Shown: positions 1 through 10,832 of the stretch, in pieces
Layout: each line of letters opens with the position of its first letter
How positions within the stretch are numbered: the first letter of the stretch is position 1
DNA from: Deuterostichococcus epilithicus
Taxonomy: Eukaryota > Chlorophyta > Trebouxiophyceae > Prasiolales > Stichococcaceae
Direction: 5' to 3'
Assembly: GCA_033439295.1 (NCBI GenBank)
Contig: JAVTLE010000023.1
Span: 2,206,530 to 2,270,529, forward strand
DNA length: 64,000 nt
The notes under the pieces: generated by a model
Database searches by the model: none
Told to the model about the DNA's origin: nothing
The model's input: the letters and a program-made list of their open reading frames with translations, nothing else
Program-made: the position numbers and the translations under genes

Positions 1-450
1 CCCGCACGTACTGGTAAGTTGTATCAAGCGCATATCTGAACCTTCAGCAACTTGCTCGCCGGGTGTGATCCTGGCCCACTTTCGCTGACATATCTCGAGT
101 CAAAAGGTTGATGCGCCATGCAACGGCCGCAGGCGCATCAGGTGTCAAGCGTAAGCACCCTGATGACGACGCAACGGGAGGTCGGAGTGCCGCTGGGTCC
201 TGCACGATTGAGGAGATCGGATCTCCGTCTCGAGGATGATGAGTGTTCCTTCGAGTTCTGTCGATGAATATGTGAGGCGATCAGTGAGGAAATCATCACA
301 CGGGGGCTGACCTCTAGATCGCCACCCAACACCTGTCATGGAAACGAAATCTAGAAGCACCTAGCCCCCTTGCCAAGCTTCAGGACCGTGTGCACCAAGC
401 CTTGAGCCCCGTTCAATTGACGCCACATGGACTGCGATTGCAGCACTCTT
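1..450. other. Intergenic, no gene recognised
   Basis: This stretch lies downstream of the minus-strand BAP31-like gene. Short open frames exist on the minus strand (about 138-360), but their translations look random and lack any recognisable motif or splice-consistent extension. It is probably 3' untranslated and intergenic sequence. Confidence 0.5.
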
Positions 451-1608
451 CTACTGCACTTTCTTCGGTGCTGAGGGTGTGGCGTCCAGGGGGGCGTCAT
501 CGGCATCCTCTGGCAGGGGCCCCGCCTTCAGGGACATGTTCTCGTCGTTGAGTTTCACCAGCCGCTGCACAATGACGTAGAGGCGCGCCAGCACACTGCG
601 GTGCCAGAAAGACAAAGTGTCAAGAGCGAACAGAGAATCACAAGCTCCGCAGTGACATATGTATGTTCATCGACAAGACAGCAACACGAGATAAGGATGT
701 GCGCACATCCAGCTGAACAGCGTGAAGGCCGAGATCCAGAAATTCCGCTCTGCCCGCCAGCGCTTGCCCAGCGACGCGCTGAGCATGTTGGGCACGTTCA
801 TCATCGGGTCCTCAGAATGCTTGTTGGCATACAGCTGCGCCGTCGCACGAGTGGAGGCTGCACCGCAGGACGGGGGCAACTGTGTCAAAATCGCGGCCAA
901 TGGAGGAGGAAAAAGCAGCAGTGCATATGCCTCCCGTAGTAGTGAGACCACTCTTGACAATACTGACACACTGTATCGTGCATTGCGACACCAACCTTTA
1001 CCAAGTCCACCATGTCCATCACTCACCCAGGAAGGTTGCGCCGCTGATGAAGAGCATCACGTGCAGCAGCTTGAAGGTGTGGACTGCAAGCAGCGAGCAG
1101 GCGGTTTTCAGACGTAGCAGCAATCGGTGGTGTGCATCGTCCAGGTGTCAGCAAACGGTTGCAAGCAGGGGTTCAATGGCTTGCGGTGGCAGTGCTCACA
1201 AAACTCCAGGCCGAGGGTGCGCTCAACCAGCCGCAGCGAGCCCCGCGTGAACCATCTGCGATGCAGAGCGGAGAATGACCTTGAGCATAGAAAGCCAAAA
1301 AGTGGATGATGCTGGGAGTATGCGTGTCTAGACAGCATGCGTTGTGACTGGAATCAGGCGCGGCGCCAGGGACACGTGCACTTCCTACCGAGGAGCAGGT
1401 GCCAGGAGCAGGGAGATGGCGATGATGGGAATCGGCAGGCAGAAGTCCACCTGCGCACAACGAGGGAGGATGTGAGCCACCATGAGATGCCTGCTTGTCT
1501 GAGGCGTTCCCAAGCGTGGCATACAGTATGTGCATGTGCAGTAGACATGAAACATGATATACAGCGCGACAATTGGTAGCGACTCACGATCAGGCGCCAG
1601 CTGGCCAT
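451..1608 (-). CDS. BAP31/BAP29-like ER transmembrane protein
   Basis: Spliced gene, at least six exons. Exon 1 is 1588-1608 (MASWRLI), exon 2 is 1389-1450 (VDFCLPIPII...), then exons near 1200-1260 (WFTRGSLRLVERTLGLEF), 1037-1090 (HTFKLLHVMLFISGATFL), 720-870 and a last exon ending with TAG at 451. Phases join cleanly. The protein has two or three hydrophobic segments at the N terminus, followed by a block reading KRWRAERNFWISAFTLFSW. That resembles the 'RAQRNxYIxGFxLFL' transmembrane block of the BAP29/BAP31/Yet family of ER chaperone and sorting proteins. The C-terminal exon is a short helix plus a charged tail ending APKKVQ, shorter than the animal coiled coil. The family role (ER membrane cargo sorting) is established for animals and yeast; its use here is inferred. 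The gene is head-to-head with the desaturase gene, 520 bp away. Confidence 0.6.
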
Positions 1609-2128
1609 CTCGACCGCTTCCGAAAGACGACGAGCCTTCAGTATCAAAGCGAAATCTTGCAAAGGAGTCGGACTGGCAGCAAACGCAGCGACCGCAGCTC
1701 TTGGGCAAATATTGGTTACGATGCCTAAAGCAAGGACTCGCTCTGAGCTCGCTGAGCAAACATGTCTCAGAGGCGTGTGGCATTCAAGGGGAAGCGTATG
1801 CGAGCGCATACGCTTGCCACAATACGCTTTGGCTCTGTGGGGTCGAGGAAGTGTTTTGCAAGGGGTTTGCAAACGGGCGATTTGTTTTGCGCGGCTGTTG
1901 TTGAGGGGGTTTAGTGCAACTGAGATCCCCAGATCGAGAAGTGGGAAAGGGGAACCTGTTTGCGCACTTTCAGCACGCGGTCGCGGCGAACACGGGCGTA
2001 TGCTCCGCCACGTAGCTCAGACATTCTGAACTAGACGGCAGACAGCTCCACGCGCAGACGCGGCGGCCAGAGGCCTGGTTTGCTCGCGGTCCAGCGCAGC
2101 CACAAAAGCAGCTTCCAGCGGACCCGAT

Positions 2129-5059
2129 ATGCAGGCGATGCCGGCTGTGTGCCAGCGGCAGGCGCCTGCTGCAAGCACGCCATGCACTCCCCGCAGAGCA
2201 ACACCGGATGCCGTGCGGTCGCCATTCGCCGGCAGCCATCGCTGCCTGCAGCAGCCACTGGCACGTCACCGCGCTGTGCGCAGCAACCTAATCTCCGCTC
2301 AGGCCGGCAGGTGGGCTTTCCAAGCTCATCCAGGATGGTTTGTAAACCATGTTACCAACCGTGATGCGAGCATGGCGATGCAACCTCCGTAGGACTTGTC
2401 TACGCTGCAGCACCTTGCCATGCTGCAGATGCAGTGCAGCTGGCACAGTGTCTGGCGACTGCGCAATGCAGACAACTAGTGACTACGATCGTATCATACC
2501 AAACGTTGATGCTTATGTAGGATTGCAGTGATCTTGAGGGGCTAAAGTCTGTATATATGCGCATTGGCAGCGGCCGCGCCACTTGACTCAGCCTGTGGTG
2601 CTGATCGGACGCACACTTGATCGTGCAGGGTCGCAGCGCCGCCGGCGCCGGACGGGCAGGTGGCTGACGCTCCTACGGAGCACAATGGCAGCCTCAACGC
2701 GCCGAACGGCAAGAACATGTCGCCGCTCAGCCCCAGCATGTCCGGCCTGCCGGCACGGCTCCCGAATGACTTTGGCCAGCTATCCTACAGCCGTCAGTAC
2801 GACCACCTCTTCGCTACGATGCCGCTGGACGTGAAGAAGCCAGTGCCGAAGCCCAATCCGGTGGCGCAGCAGGTGAGGGTTCCGCGCCCTGCAGGCCAGC
2901 AGCCGTTTGTGAGATGGCTGCTGCTGCAGCGGCCAAGTTGCTGATGGACAGAGCTGAGGCGATTCGGGGCCTCTGTTGCTACAGCCCCCACTCGAGCTTC
3001 GGACTTTTCGGCCTCGTCCTCTGATGCAAGATGTGCTGCCTATCACAGGCGGAGCCAGACGCCCGGCGGGTGCTGCTGTCCAGCGTGGCGGCCACGCAGA
3101 AGCGCAATCGCTTCCTGTCGCGCACATGGGAAAAGACAGACTTCATCTACATCGGCTTCATGGCGGTCATGCATGGGCTGTGCCTGCTGGCGCCCGCCAC
3201 CTTCTCCTGGCCCATGGTCGCCCTGTTCTTCGCCTCCTACTTTGTCACTGGGTGCGTGCCGTTCATCTACTAGCTTTCATTTTGCAGTTTCGGATGTCAC
3301 CAAACCAGATTCGAGCTTGTCATCATGTGAGATCATCATGCGAGATGATGCGAGATGAGATGCGAGATCATCATGCGAGCCAGATCAATCTCGACTTCTG
3401 ATTGCGCCGCAATGCCACCTTTTATCCACAACCTCCAGTGAAGGCTGAATTGGCTGGGACGCTTGAGATCGAGAGTCTCGTGTCGCTTGCCCTCTGCAGG
3501 TGCCTGGGCATCACGCTGTCGTTCCACAGGCAGCTGTCGCACCGCTCCTTCCAGACGCCAAAGTGGCTGGAGTATGTGTTTGCGTACTGCGGCGTGCTGG
3601 CAGTGCAGGGTGACCCCACCGAGTGGGTGTCCAGCCACCGCTTCCACCACCTGCACACCGACACGCCGCTGGACCCGCACTCCCCCTACGAGGGCTTCTG
3701 GTGGTCCCACATGGGCTGGCTGCTCGACGAGAAGGTGTGACGCGAGCATGGTTGACGCCTGTCAGCTTGACACTTTTGCAAGCACAGTCGGGTTGCTGCC
3801 CTCACCTGCCGTCAGCCCAGCCGGTCATGGAGGTCAGGCTGCATCTGCTGCACCACTAGCCACGTCATGTGCCGTCTCTTGTCGCCTCAAAGGCAGTTTG
3901 AAGGCCGGTAGCTCACGCTGTCCTCCTGTGCTTGCCATGTGCAGTCGACCATGGAGCGGGTGGGCGTGCGCGGCAACACCAGCGACATGGACGTGCAGCC
4001 CTTCTACAGCTTCATCCAGAAGACGTACCCGTGGCACGTGGTCGCCAGCTTTGCGGCGCTGTACGCTCTCGGCGGTCTGCCGGCGCTGGTGTGGGGCGGG
4101 GCCCTGCGTGCCGTTTGGGTGTACCACATCACCTGGTTCGTCAACTCTGCCTCACACGTGTGGGGCAACCAGACCTTCAACACCGGCGACCAGTCGCGCA
4201 ACAACTGGTGCGCGCCCTTGATAGAGTGCAGCGATTGCTGGTGATAGAATTGACCAGCGAAGCCTGGATTGTGCGGCCGCCGTGACGTGTCAAGGAGCAG
4301 CGGCAGCCGCCGACGCCCTGCGGCTGCCACACTATGTGCAGCTTGCAGCGCTGCACCGACAGGGCCGGCGCCAGATGGCTGATGTGCGACTCGGATGTTG
4401 ATTTGCAGGTGGGTCGCAATCCTGGCATTTGGTGAGGGCTGGCACAACAACCACCACGGTGCGATGTTTGCAGAGCACAGCTCGCTGCTTGGACTGATTG
4501 TCTTTGGCTCTATGGGGCTCTCAAAGCCGCCGCTGTCTGCTGGCCATCACCCATCATACAATGCCTGCAAACGAATTTATGACGCTCTTTCGATTTTTTG
4601 CCTGCAGCCTTTGAGTACTCAGCCCGCCACGGCCTCCACAAGGGCCAGGTACAGCCTGTACCGCTGTGCCCTATTCGATATTCCCTGTCGTCTTTGCTCT
4701 GCATGGACTCATGTCTGCGGCATGTTGAAGCCGCTCAGCTGACGTGCGTCTATCTCGTGCTGCGCAGTATGACATGACGTGGGCCGTCGTCAACGTGCTG
4801 AAGAAGCTCGGCTTGGCAACGAACGTCAAACTCCCGTGCGTCCTCTCTGACCGCCGACCTGTATCGTGACTCGCTCTGCATGATGAGGGTGGGTGCGTGG
4901 AAGCAGGAAAAATCCTGGCGGTCCCGCATCTGACGCATGAGTGCCCTCCTACTGTCAGTCCCCTCCTATGCCAGCAGACTGACTGACGATTCCCCCTTCC
5001 ACAATGTGCACAGGTCGGAGAAGGCGCAGAACAAGCTCAGGTTTTCGCCGGCCACCTGA
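2129..5059 (+). CDS. Plastid acyl-lipid desaturase, FAD5/ADS type
   Basis: Nine exons join in frame: 2129-2310, 2629-2872, 3049-3251, 3500-3734, 3945-4207, 4409-4458, 4608-4648, 4768-4845 and 5014-5059. The three histidine boxes of membrane di-iron desaturases are present: HRQLSH followed by RSF, HRFHH, and HNNHH within GEGWHNNHHAFEYSARHG. Hydrophobic stretches lie around FIYIGFMAVMHGLCLLAP and the region before box 1. The box spacing and the phrases DPTEWVSSHR and SPYEGFWWSH match the plant ADS/FAD5 family, which inserts a first double bond into palmitoyl or stearoyl chains of plastid lipids. Exon 1 encodes an Arg/Ala/Pro-rich, acid-poor leader typical of a chloroplast transit peptide, supporting thylakoid or envelope location. 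Regiospecificity cannot be read from sequence. A second ATG at 2138 is an alternative start. A TGTAA poly(A)-type signal follows 46 nt after the stop. Confidence 0.88.
3326..3385 (+). repeat. Short tandem repeat in desaturase intron 3
   Basis: The intron holds repeated ATGCGAGATG and GAGATCATCATGCGAG motifs, a degenerate 8-11 bp tandem array of about 60 bp. It lies between the exons ending at 3251 and starting at 3500, so it does not affect coding. Confidence 0.7.
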
Positions 5060-5960
5060 TATGGTCCAGCAGGCGAGCGGCGGCGCGCCAACCGGGGCGC
5101 TGCCTGTAATTTTTGCGACTGGTTAAAAGGCAGCCCCTGTCAGGTCTGTCGGGTCTTGAGCCGGCAGCAATCGCCGTGATGATCCCGCCTCTTCCGAGGG
5201 GCCGGGAAATGGTGACAGTGTACATCACCAGACAATTTTGAACGAGTTCGAGCTGCGGGTCAAGAGGGTGTGGGTGGGCGATGGCCATAGCTCCAAGGGC
5301 TGATTGAGTTAGCTGTGCATGGTGTAGATGCCTGATAGGTTCCTGAGCGAACACAGATATGCACTGGTGGGTGCGAGCGTGTTGAGGTATCACAACACAT
5401 CAATCCGGTTGCTGTTGTTCTACCGCCCCGAATTGGAAGAGGGTTTGTTGGTTACCGTTTGAGCGTGAAGGGTTGAGTGGGGTCTTGATATGCTTGTCGG
5501 TTGTGTGTGTGAACTGAAATCCACTTCAATTACGTAGTCAGGCATGGACACAATCAACGAAGACAGCTGACTCAGGCCGGATCGGGTCCAGACCAGAGGG
5601 TGCGGTGTGCGCGAAAGGGCAGCGCCCCGCAGAAAAACCACAAGGAGGTTACCAGCGAGTCGAAGGCAATCAAAGGACACGATGTGCACCCAATGGCCCC
5701 CTCAGAAAACCAATTATGTAATGACTGTCAGAGCTTCCCTGGCAGCAAGCATGTAGGCACGAACGAGCAGGCGGCAGCTGACCCAGGTGGAGGCTTGCGA
5801 AACGCAGCAGGGATGCCCGTGACTAGATGCGGGTAAGAGTCCCAGCTCTGATAGCGGCCCCGTTACACCTGCACTGACAAGGATGTGCATTGACGTAAAT
5901 GTTTAGACCGTAAAATGGCTTTGTTCACAGCTGGCTGCACTGTCCAAGCTGTGCATTCCT
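5060..5960. other. Convergent 3' intergenic region
   Basis: This region separates the tail-to-tail desaturase and GCxxCR-protein genes. It holds the TGTAA signal at 5105-5109 after the desaturase stop. I see no splice-consistent exon and no conserved protein segment in it. Confidence 0.5.
5105..5109 (+). terminator. Putative TGTAA polyadenylation signal
   Basis: TGTAA lies 46 nt after the desaturase stop codon. TGTAA is the known poly(A) signal of Chlamydomonas and related chlorophytes, and a similar element follows several genes in this window. A pentamer can occur by chance, so support is modest. Confidence 0.4.
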
Positions 5961-8900
5961 CTAGGCGGTGTGCACCATGCCCGACTGCACACCGAGCACG
6001 CGCCTATACATGTACCTAATGTGCGTGTTCCCCCGCCCCTCCGACCAGTCCCAGCACATGTGCGTGTGGTACTCGATTACCGCAGCGTGGCGCTCGTCTG
6101 CAAGCGCGGGGCGCCCCTCTGCCGCGGCGGGGTGCTCGTTTGCCATGGCCCGCCGGCTGTTGAACACGTGCGAGGGCTCGGCCACAAACGTCTCGGGCCG
6201 CCTGACCCTCCGCTTTGGGCGTTGATGGCCGCCATCCTGCGGCAGCGGCGGCGGCGGCTGTGTCGCAGACAGCTCCTGCTTGTCTGCTGCCACCGCTGCC
6301 GGAGACGCCACGGCCGCCGCTGGAGCCGCCGCTGCTGCCGCTGCTGGTGAAGGGGGAGGCGCCCTGGCCGCGGCTGCAGTCGCCACTTGCGTCAGCTGCG
6401 CTTGGTCTGCCGGCTTGGCACGCTTCGGCGCCGCCGGCTCCTCGTGTGCCTGCCTCCGCTTGTTGCTGGCGGGCGGCTGCCGCTCGGGCACGGCCGCTGC
6501 TGACCCGGCCTCCACCTTGCTCTGTACCCGCTGGAAGAAGGCCGACACGATTCCCGGTCGTGGCGTGCCGGCGGCGGCGGAGGGTCCCCACGCGGGGCCA
6601 GGAGGGCTGATGGGGCGGGCCGACCCCGCTGCCTCGCTGCAGCTCGCCGGCGGCTGCGCGGCGGCGGCAAAGCCAACCGGCTGCTGGCCGGGGCTGCAGC
6701 ACTCATGGGCCATGCCACCTGCAAGTAGCGATGCTGCCGGAGCTGCAGCAGGGCTGAAGCATGCCTTGGCCGCTGGGGCCACACTGCCAGGATGCAGGGC
6801 AGCCTGTCGCCCAGCCGCCGCCGCCGCTGCTGCGGGCTCGGCCTCGAGCTGAGCTCCACACGTGCCCGATGCAGAGGCATCGCTGCCGCCGGCCGGTGCA
6901 TCGATAACATGTGGCGCAGCGGCGGCTGCGCCAATGGCTGCTCCAGCGGTCCCGGCGGCAGCAGGCAGCTGTGTGGCGCTGGGGCATTGCCCGGCGTCGG
7001 GACTGCCGATGCTGCAGAGGGTGGAGTCCCAGGCTGTGGCGAAAGGCACCTGGCGCATCCGCGTCGCCTGGCGCAGCAGCCGGCCCGTGGTCGTAGGCGC
7101 GGCCGGCGATGCGGCTGCTGCCGGAGCGGCAACGGGAGACGGCGCTGCACCCACTGCAGCAGACTCTGACGAGGACGGCCGAGGTGCTGCGCCCTGCTGC
7201 TGCTGCTGAGCGCTCGCCGGAGGGCTGCCTGGCTGAAGGGCCGTGGTGGGCGTGACCAGCGCAGGCCGTGCTGCAGCGGACTGCACCGCTGTCTGCGGCG
7301 GCGGTGGCTCTGCTGCGGCGGCCTGTTTAGTGGCGCCGCACGGCGTGGCTGCGGGGGCTCTGCCGCCGCCGGCGAGACGGCCCGCCCCCATGGTGCGGCC
7401 GGGCGGCCAAGTGCAGTGCCTGGCTCGCCTGCTGCGAAGGCAGGCAAGCCGCTGGCTGCCAGTCTGCTGAGTGCCGCGGCAGGCTGCCAGGAGACACATC
7501 CAGCCGCGGGTGGCTGCTCTGGCGCACCAGACTGTGCCGTGTCCGGCGGCGGCGAGGCGCCACCCAGATCGGCCAGCTCCTCTGTGACGCTGGACTGCGC
7601 GGCAGGCGCGGGCGACGATTTGGGCGTGGCGCTGCCGCTGCGAGCGGGCAAGGCGGCAACCGACCCCGACCGCTGCGGGCTCGGCGGCGAGGCCGCGGCG
7701 TCTGCTGTTGTCGCCCCCGCCGCTGCCGCACCGGGCTCCAGGCGGGTGCAACCTGTGGCGTTGCCAGCAGGTGGCTCTGCGGCTGTGGTCATGGGCNGCG
7801 GCNNNGNCGCCCCCCGTAGGGACGCCAGGGNCCGCGCCTCGGCTGCCTCGGCACTTGCCGCCGCCCTGCGCTGTGGCGTCTTGCCGTGCGGCGTCGGGCT
7901 GGCATCGCGCCTGCCACTGGCGGTCCTGCAGCGGGGGACCGATGCCCGCGGGGTGCGGCTGGCGGACCNCGTCCGGCCGCTGACGCTGCTTGCGCCGGCC
8001 TCCGAAGCTGCGCGGCTGGCCTGGCGCGCAGGCCTGGGCGTGGCGGTCAGCGATTGGCGGCGTCGTGAGCTGGGCGCCGCCTTGGCAGCCTTAGCGGTGC
8101 TCCGGCCGGGCTCGCCGTCGGATCGGTACGACGGCTGCGTGCCTCGCCGCCGGTTGGAGCGCGGTGTGACGGGAGGCTCGGAACGGCAGCGGCTGACTGA
8201 CCTCGATGGACGGACCGCACGTTTGCGGGTCAGCACCAGCTCTGTCGCCATGGCATTGCTGCCGACACCCATGCGCTGCCGCATGAGCTTCATCTCGCTG
8301 TCCTGAGTGTGGTCGAGCCCCTGGGCCTGCATGTACAGCACGATCGAGTTCAATCAACCGCCTGCTGGTGTCCAGACAGGAGTGAATGCCGCAGAGCTAT
8401 ATGATGCAGTGCCGTGTGCATGTGGCTGGCAGGGCCCTTTCTTGTTGCCCGACGATGCAAACGACACCGGGCATCTGCAACACCTGAGGCAGATCGTTGC
8501 CGGCGCCCATCACCTCTCACTGTTGTGCATTTCGATGCTTCCTCCAGCGCGTGCAACAGAGCTCGACGAGTGCAGCAAACCCACCTCCAGCCAGTCGACG
8601 CGGGCCTGGCGGCAGGTGCGGCAGCCATTCCTGGACCACCTACACTTGGTGCAGCCCAGGTCGTGGCCCTGATGCCCCGCTGGGCGCGTCATGCGCTCGA
8701 AGGAGCCCTCGCGGGGCGCCTCGCGCGGCCGCCGCAGCGTGCGCTCGCGCGACTGCCGCCTTGTTGATGCGGCCTTCGCATCGCCGTGCATGGCGGCGCC
8801 GGCGCCGGCTGCAGCGTTGGGCGGCGGCAGTCGTAATGGATTCACTGCTGCATCCCGCTGCATCGCGGCCGTCTCAGCTGCGTGCTGCTGCGCTGCGGCC

Positions 8901-10832
8901 GTCTCGGCTGCATCCTGCTGTGCCACGACTGTCATCTCGGCGTCTCGAGTTCCCGACGCTGCCCGAGCTGTGTCCTGCTGCGCCGCTGCTGCATCCTGCT
9001 GCAACATGGCGACCCTGCCTTCGTGCGGCTGCGCCGCTGCAGCCGCCCCGCTGGCGCGCCGCTTGGCTGCCTCTGCCGCTTTGTCGGCGGACTTGCGCTT
9101 TCTGGAGCCGCCATCGCCGCTGCGGGCCCCGCCAAGCTGTGCAGCCTCTGCCTGCTGCTCGCCATTGGGGCCTCCTGGCTGGGATGCGCCTGCCAATGGC
9201 TGTGGAGCTGGCGCCACGGCAGCGACCTGTTGCACTGAGGTGGCGCCTGCACCGGCCGCCGCCGGGCTGCCAGGGCTGCGGAGGCCCGTGACGGCAGGGC
9301 TGCTGGGGTTTGCTTGCGTCGCCTGACCGGCCAACCGTTCATGTGCCGGCGAGGGCGAAGCAGCTGCACGCAGACTTGTCCGCAGGCTGGCTGCCGGAGA
9401 CAGCGAGGCTGCTGCAGCGCCGTGGCCGCCACGCAGTTGCTCGGACGTCTGCAGGTGCTCTGTGTGCCATGCAGTTGCATTCGGTGCTGGCTGCTGCAGG
9501 CTGGCAGCTGCGGACGGGGACGCTGCAGCACCCACGGCGGCAGTTTGGCGCCGACATAGAGCATCTAGAGCTGCCACCTTGCGCGCCGCTGTGTTGCGCT
9601 GGCTTAGCGGTGGCGACTGGAGGCTCGCAGCTGCGAATGGTGACGCCAGCATGGCGGCACCGGCGAGCGGGTGGCGCACCGGCGATGGCGCCATCCAGTC
9701 CGACACCCTACGCCGGCTGGGCGGCAGCAGCGGCGACTGGAGGGTCGCCGCCGCAAACGGCGACGTCGGCATGCTGCTGCCGGCGATCATGCGCTGCGCC
9801 GGGGCGGCTGCTGCCCTGCGCCAGCTGGGCGGCGGCGGCGGCGACTGGAAGCCGCCCGCAGCAGATGGCGAAGCTGCTGGAGCTCTGCCGCCTGTCAGAC
9901 GCCTGTCTGGTGTGGCTGCCACGGCTGCAGCCGCAGCGTGCTGGTACGGGGGCAGCGATTGCAAACCAGCAGGCTCAGCTGCAGCCGCAGTGCACTGCCG
10001 CGGCGGCGGCAACTGCAGACCGGCGTGCTCGGCCGCTGCTGTGACGCGCTGCCGCGTCGGCGGCGACTGCAGTCCGGCGCGCTCAGCCGTGGGGAGGAAG
10101 GAGAGCGCGCGGGCAGCCGCCGGCCGGTGGCCAGGCCCGCCGGCGAGCCAGGCGCCCGCCGGGCCGCATGGCGGCGACCCCACGGCCGCCAGCGTCGCCG
10201 CTTGGCGGCCGCGATGGCGGCCGGGCGATAGCAGCGGGTTGGGCGAGCCGAGCGAGCCCTGGAGGCTGGACAGCGGCTGCCTGGCGGAACGTGCGTCCCT
10301 GGAGGTGCTCTTCTTGCCCCGTTCCGTGGAGCTGGCAGTCCGCCCTGTGGGGTATGCAGGCCAGGTCCAGCCACATGTCATTTGACTGGCAGGTTGACAG
10401 CAACACTGCAGATGATTCGCCCACTGCACGCAGTCTGCATGCCTGGGCGCTTACGATGATGGACATGTGTACTGAGGAGTGTCTTCCAAGCAATGGATGG
10501 GGCATATGAAGCCGCAGCCACCGAAACAGGGTTCATGGTGAATCTGATGTGGCCCAAGACGCAGGGCGCTTGCACACCTTGCAGCTTGGAGGCATCAAGC
10601 GGTGTCTCAAGGACAGAGGGCACCCAGGGGTCGTCGTCCCACTGCTCCTCTGCATTTGCCACAGCTCCTCGGGGGTCCCGAGCGCTGCAGCAGAGCATGG
10701 TCAGGTTCAGTGCCATGGGGCTGTGAAGGATATGCACTGCGTCGCTGCTGGCTGCATCCAGGATGAGAGAGAATCGGCACCTAGACCTGGAAAGCTGGAT
10801 AAAGCACCAACATCCAGCATCGCAGCCACCAT
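5961..10832 (-). CDS. Large low-complexity protein with GCxxCR cysteine motif
   Basis: No family recognised with confidence. Exons join in phase: 10787-10832 (start MVAAMLDVG), 10579-10649 (EEQWDDDPWVPSVLETPL), 8585-10344, then 8326 down to the stop at 5961. The ~590-residue third exon is rich in Ala, Ser, Pro and Gln. It carries degenerate repeats around 'LQSPP', then a KRK-type basic patch and AQQDAAETA repeats, and ends with HDLGCTKCRWSRNGCRTCR (8588-8668). That is a compact four-cysteine patch, C-x2-C-x6-C-x2-C with arginines, which could bind zinc or nucleic acid. The last exon starts AQGLDHTQDSEMKL, then Arg/Ser-rich sequence, then Ala/Pro/Gln-rich sequence. It ends with basic PKRRVRRPETF and AVIEYHTHMCWDW segments. 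The reading frame shifts by one base near 7320-7420, and N bases lie at 7797-7830 and 7969. Sequence or assembly error is likelier than a true break. Nuclear location is an inference from the basic patches. Confidence 0.6.
8588..8668 (-). other. Cysteine-rich GCxxCR-GCxxCR motif
   Basis: On the minus strand this encodes two GCxxCR halves six residues apart (GCTKCR and GCRTCR), directly before the splice donor at 8584. It is the only ordered-looking segment in a protein otherwise dominated by Ala, Pro, Ser and Gln. Paired CxxC knuckles usually coordinate zinc; that is inference here. Confidence 0.7.
9300..10130 (-). repeat. Degenerate protein-coding repeats, LQSPP core
   Basis: Within the third exon of the GCxxCR gene, seven or more units of roughly 20-35 residues repeat the pattern 'aaslQSPPlppxRR' (for example AGLQSPPTRQR, AGLQLPPPRQC, AGLQSLPPYQH, ATLQSPLLPPSRRR, ASLQSPPLSQR). 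The DNA copies have diverged, so expansion is not recent. The S/T-P core could be a phosphorylation target. Confidence 0.6.

Noticed and set aside
138-360. Two overlapping minus-strand short frames
   Set aside because: Random-looking translations in the 3' flank of the BAP31-like gene, with no splice or motif support.
9462-10385. Long plus-strand frame over the GCxxCR gene
   Set aside because: High GC leaves several frames open; only the minus-strand frame joins at splice sites and contains the cysteine motif.
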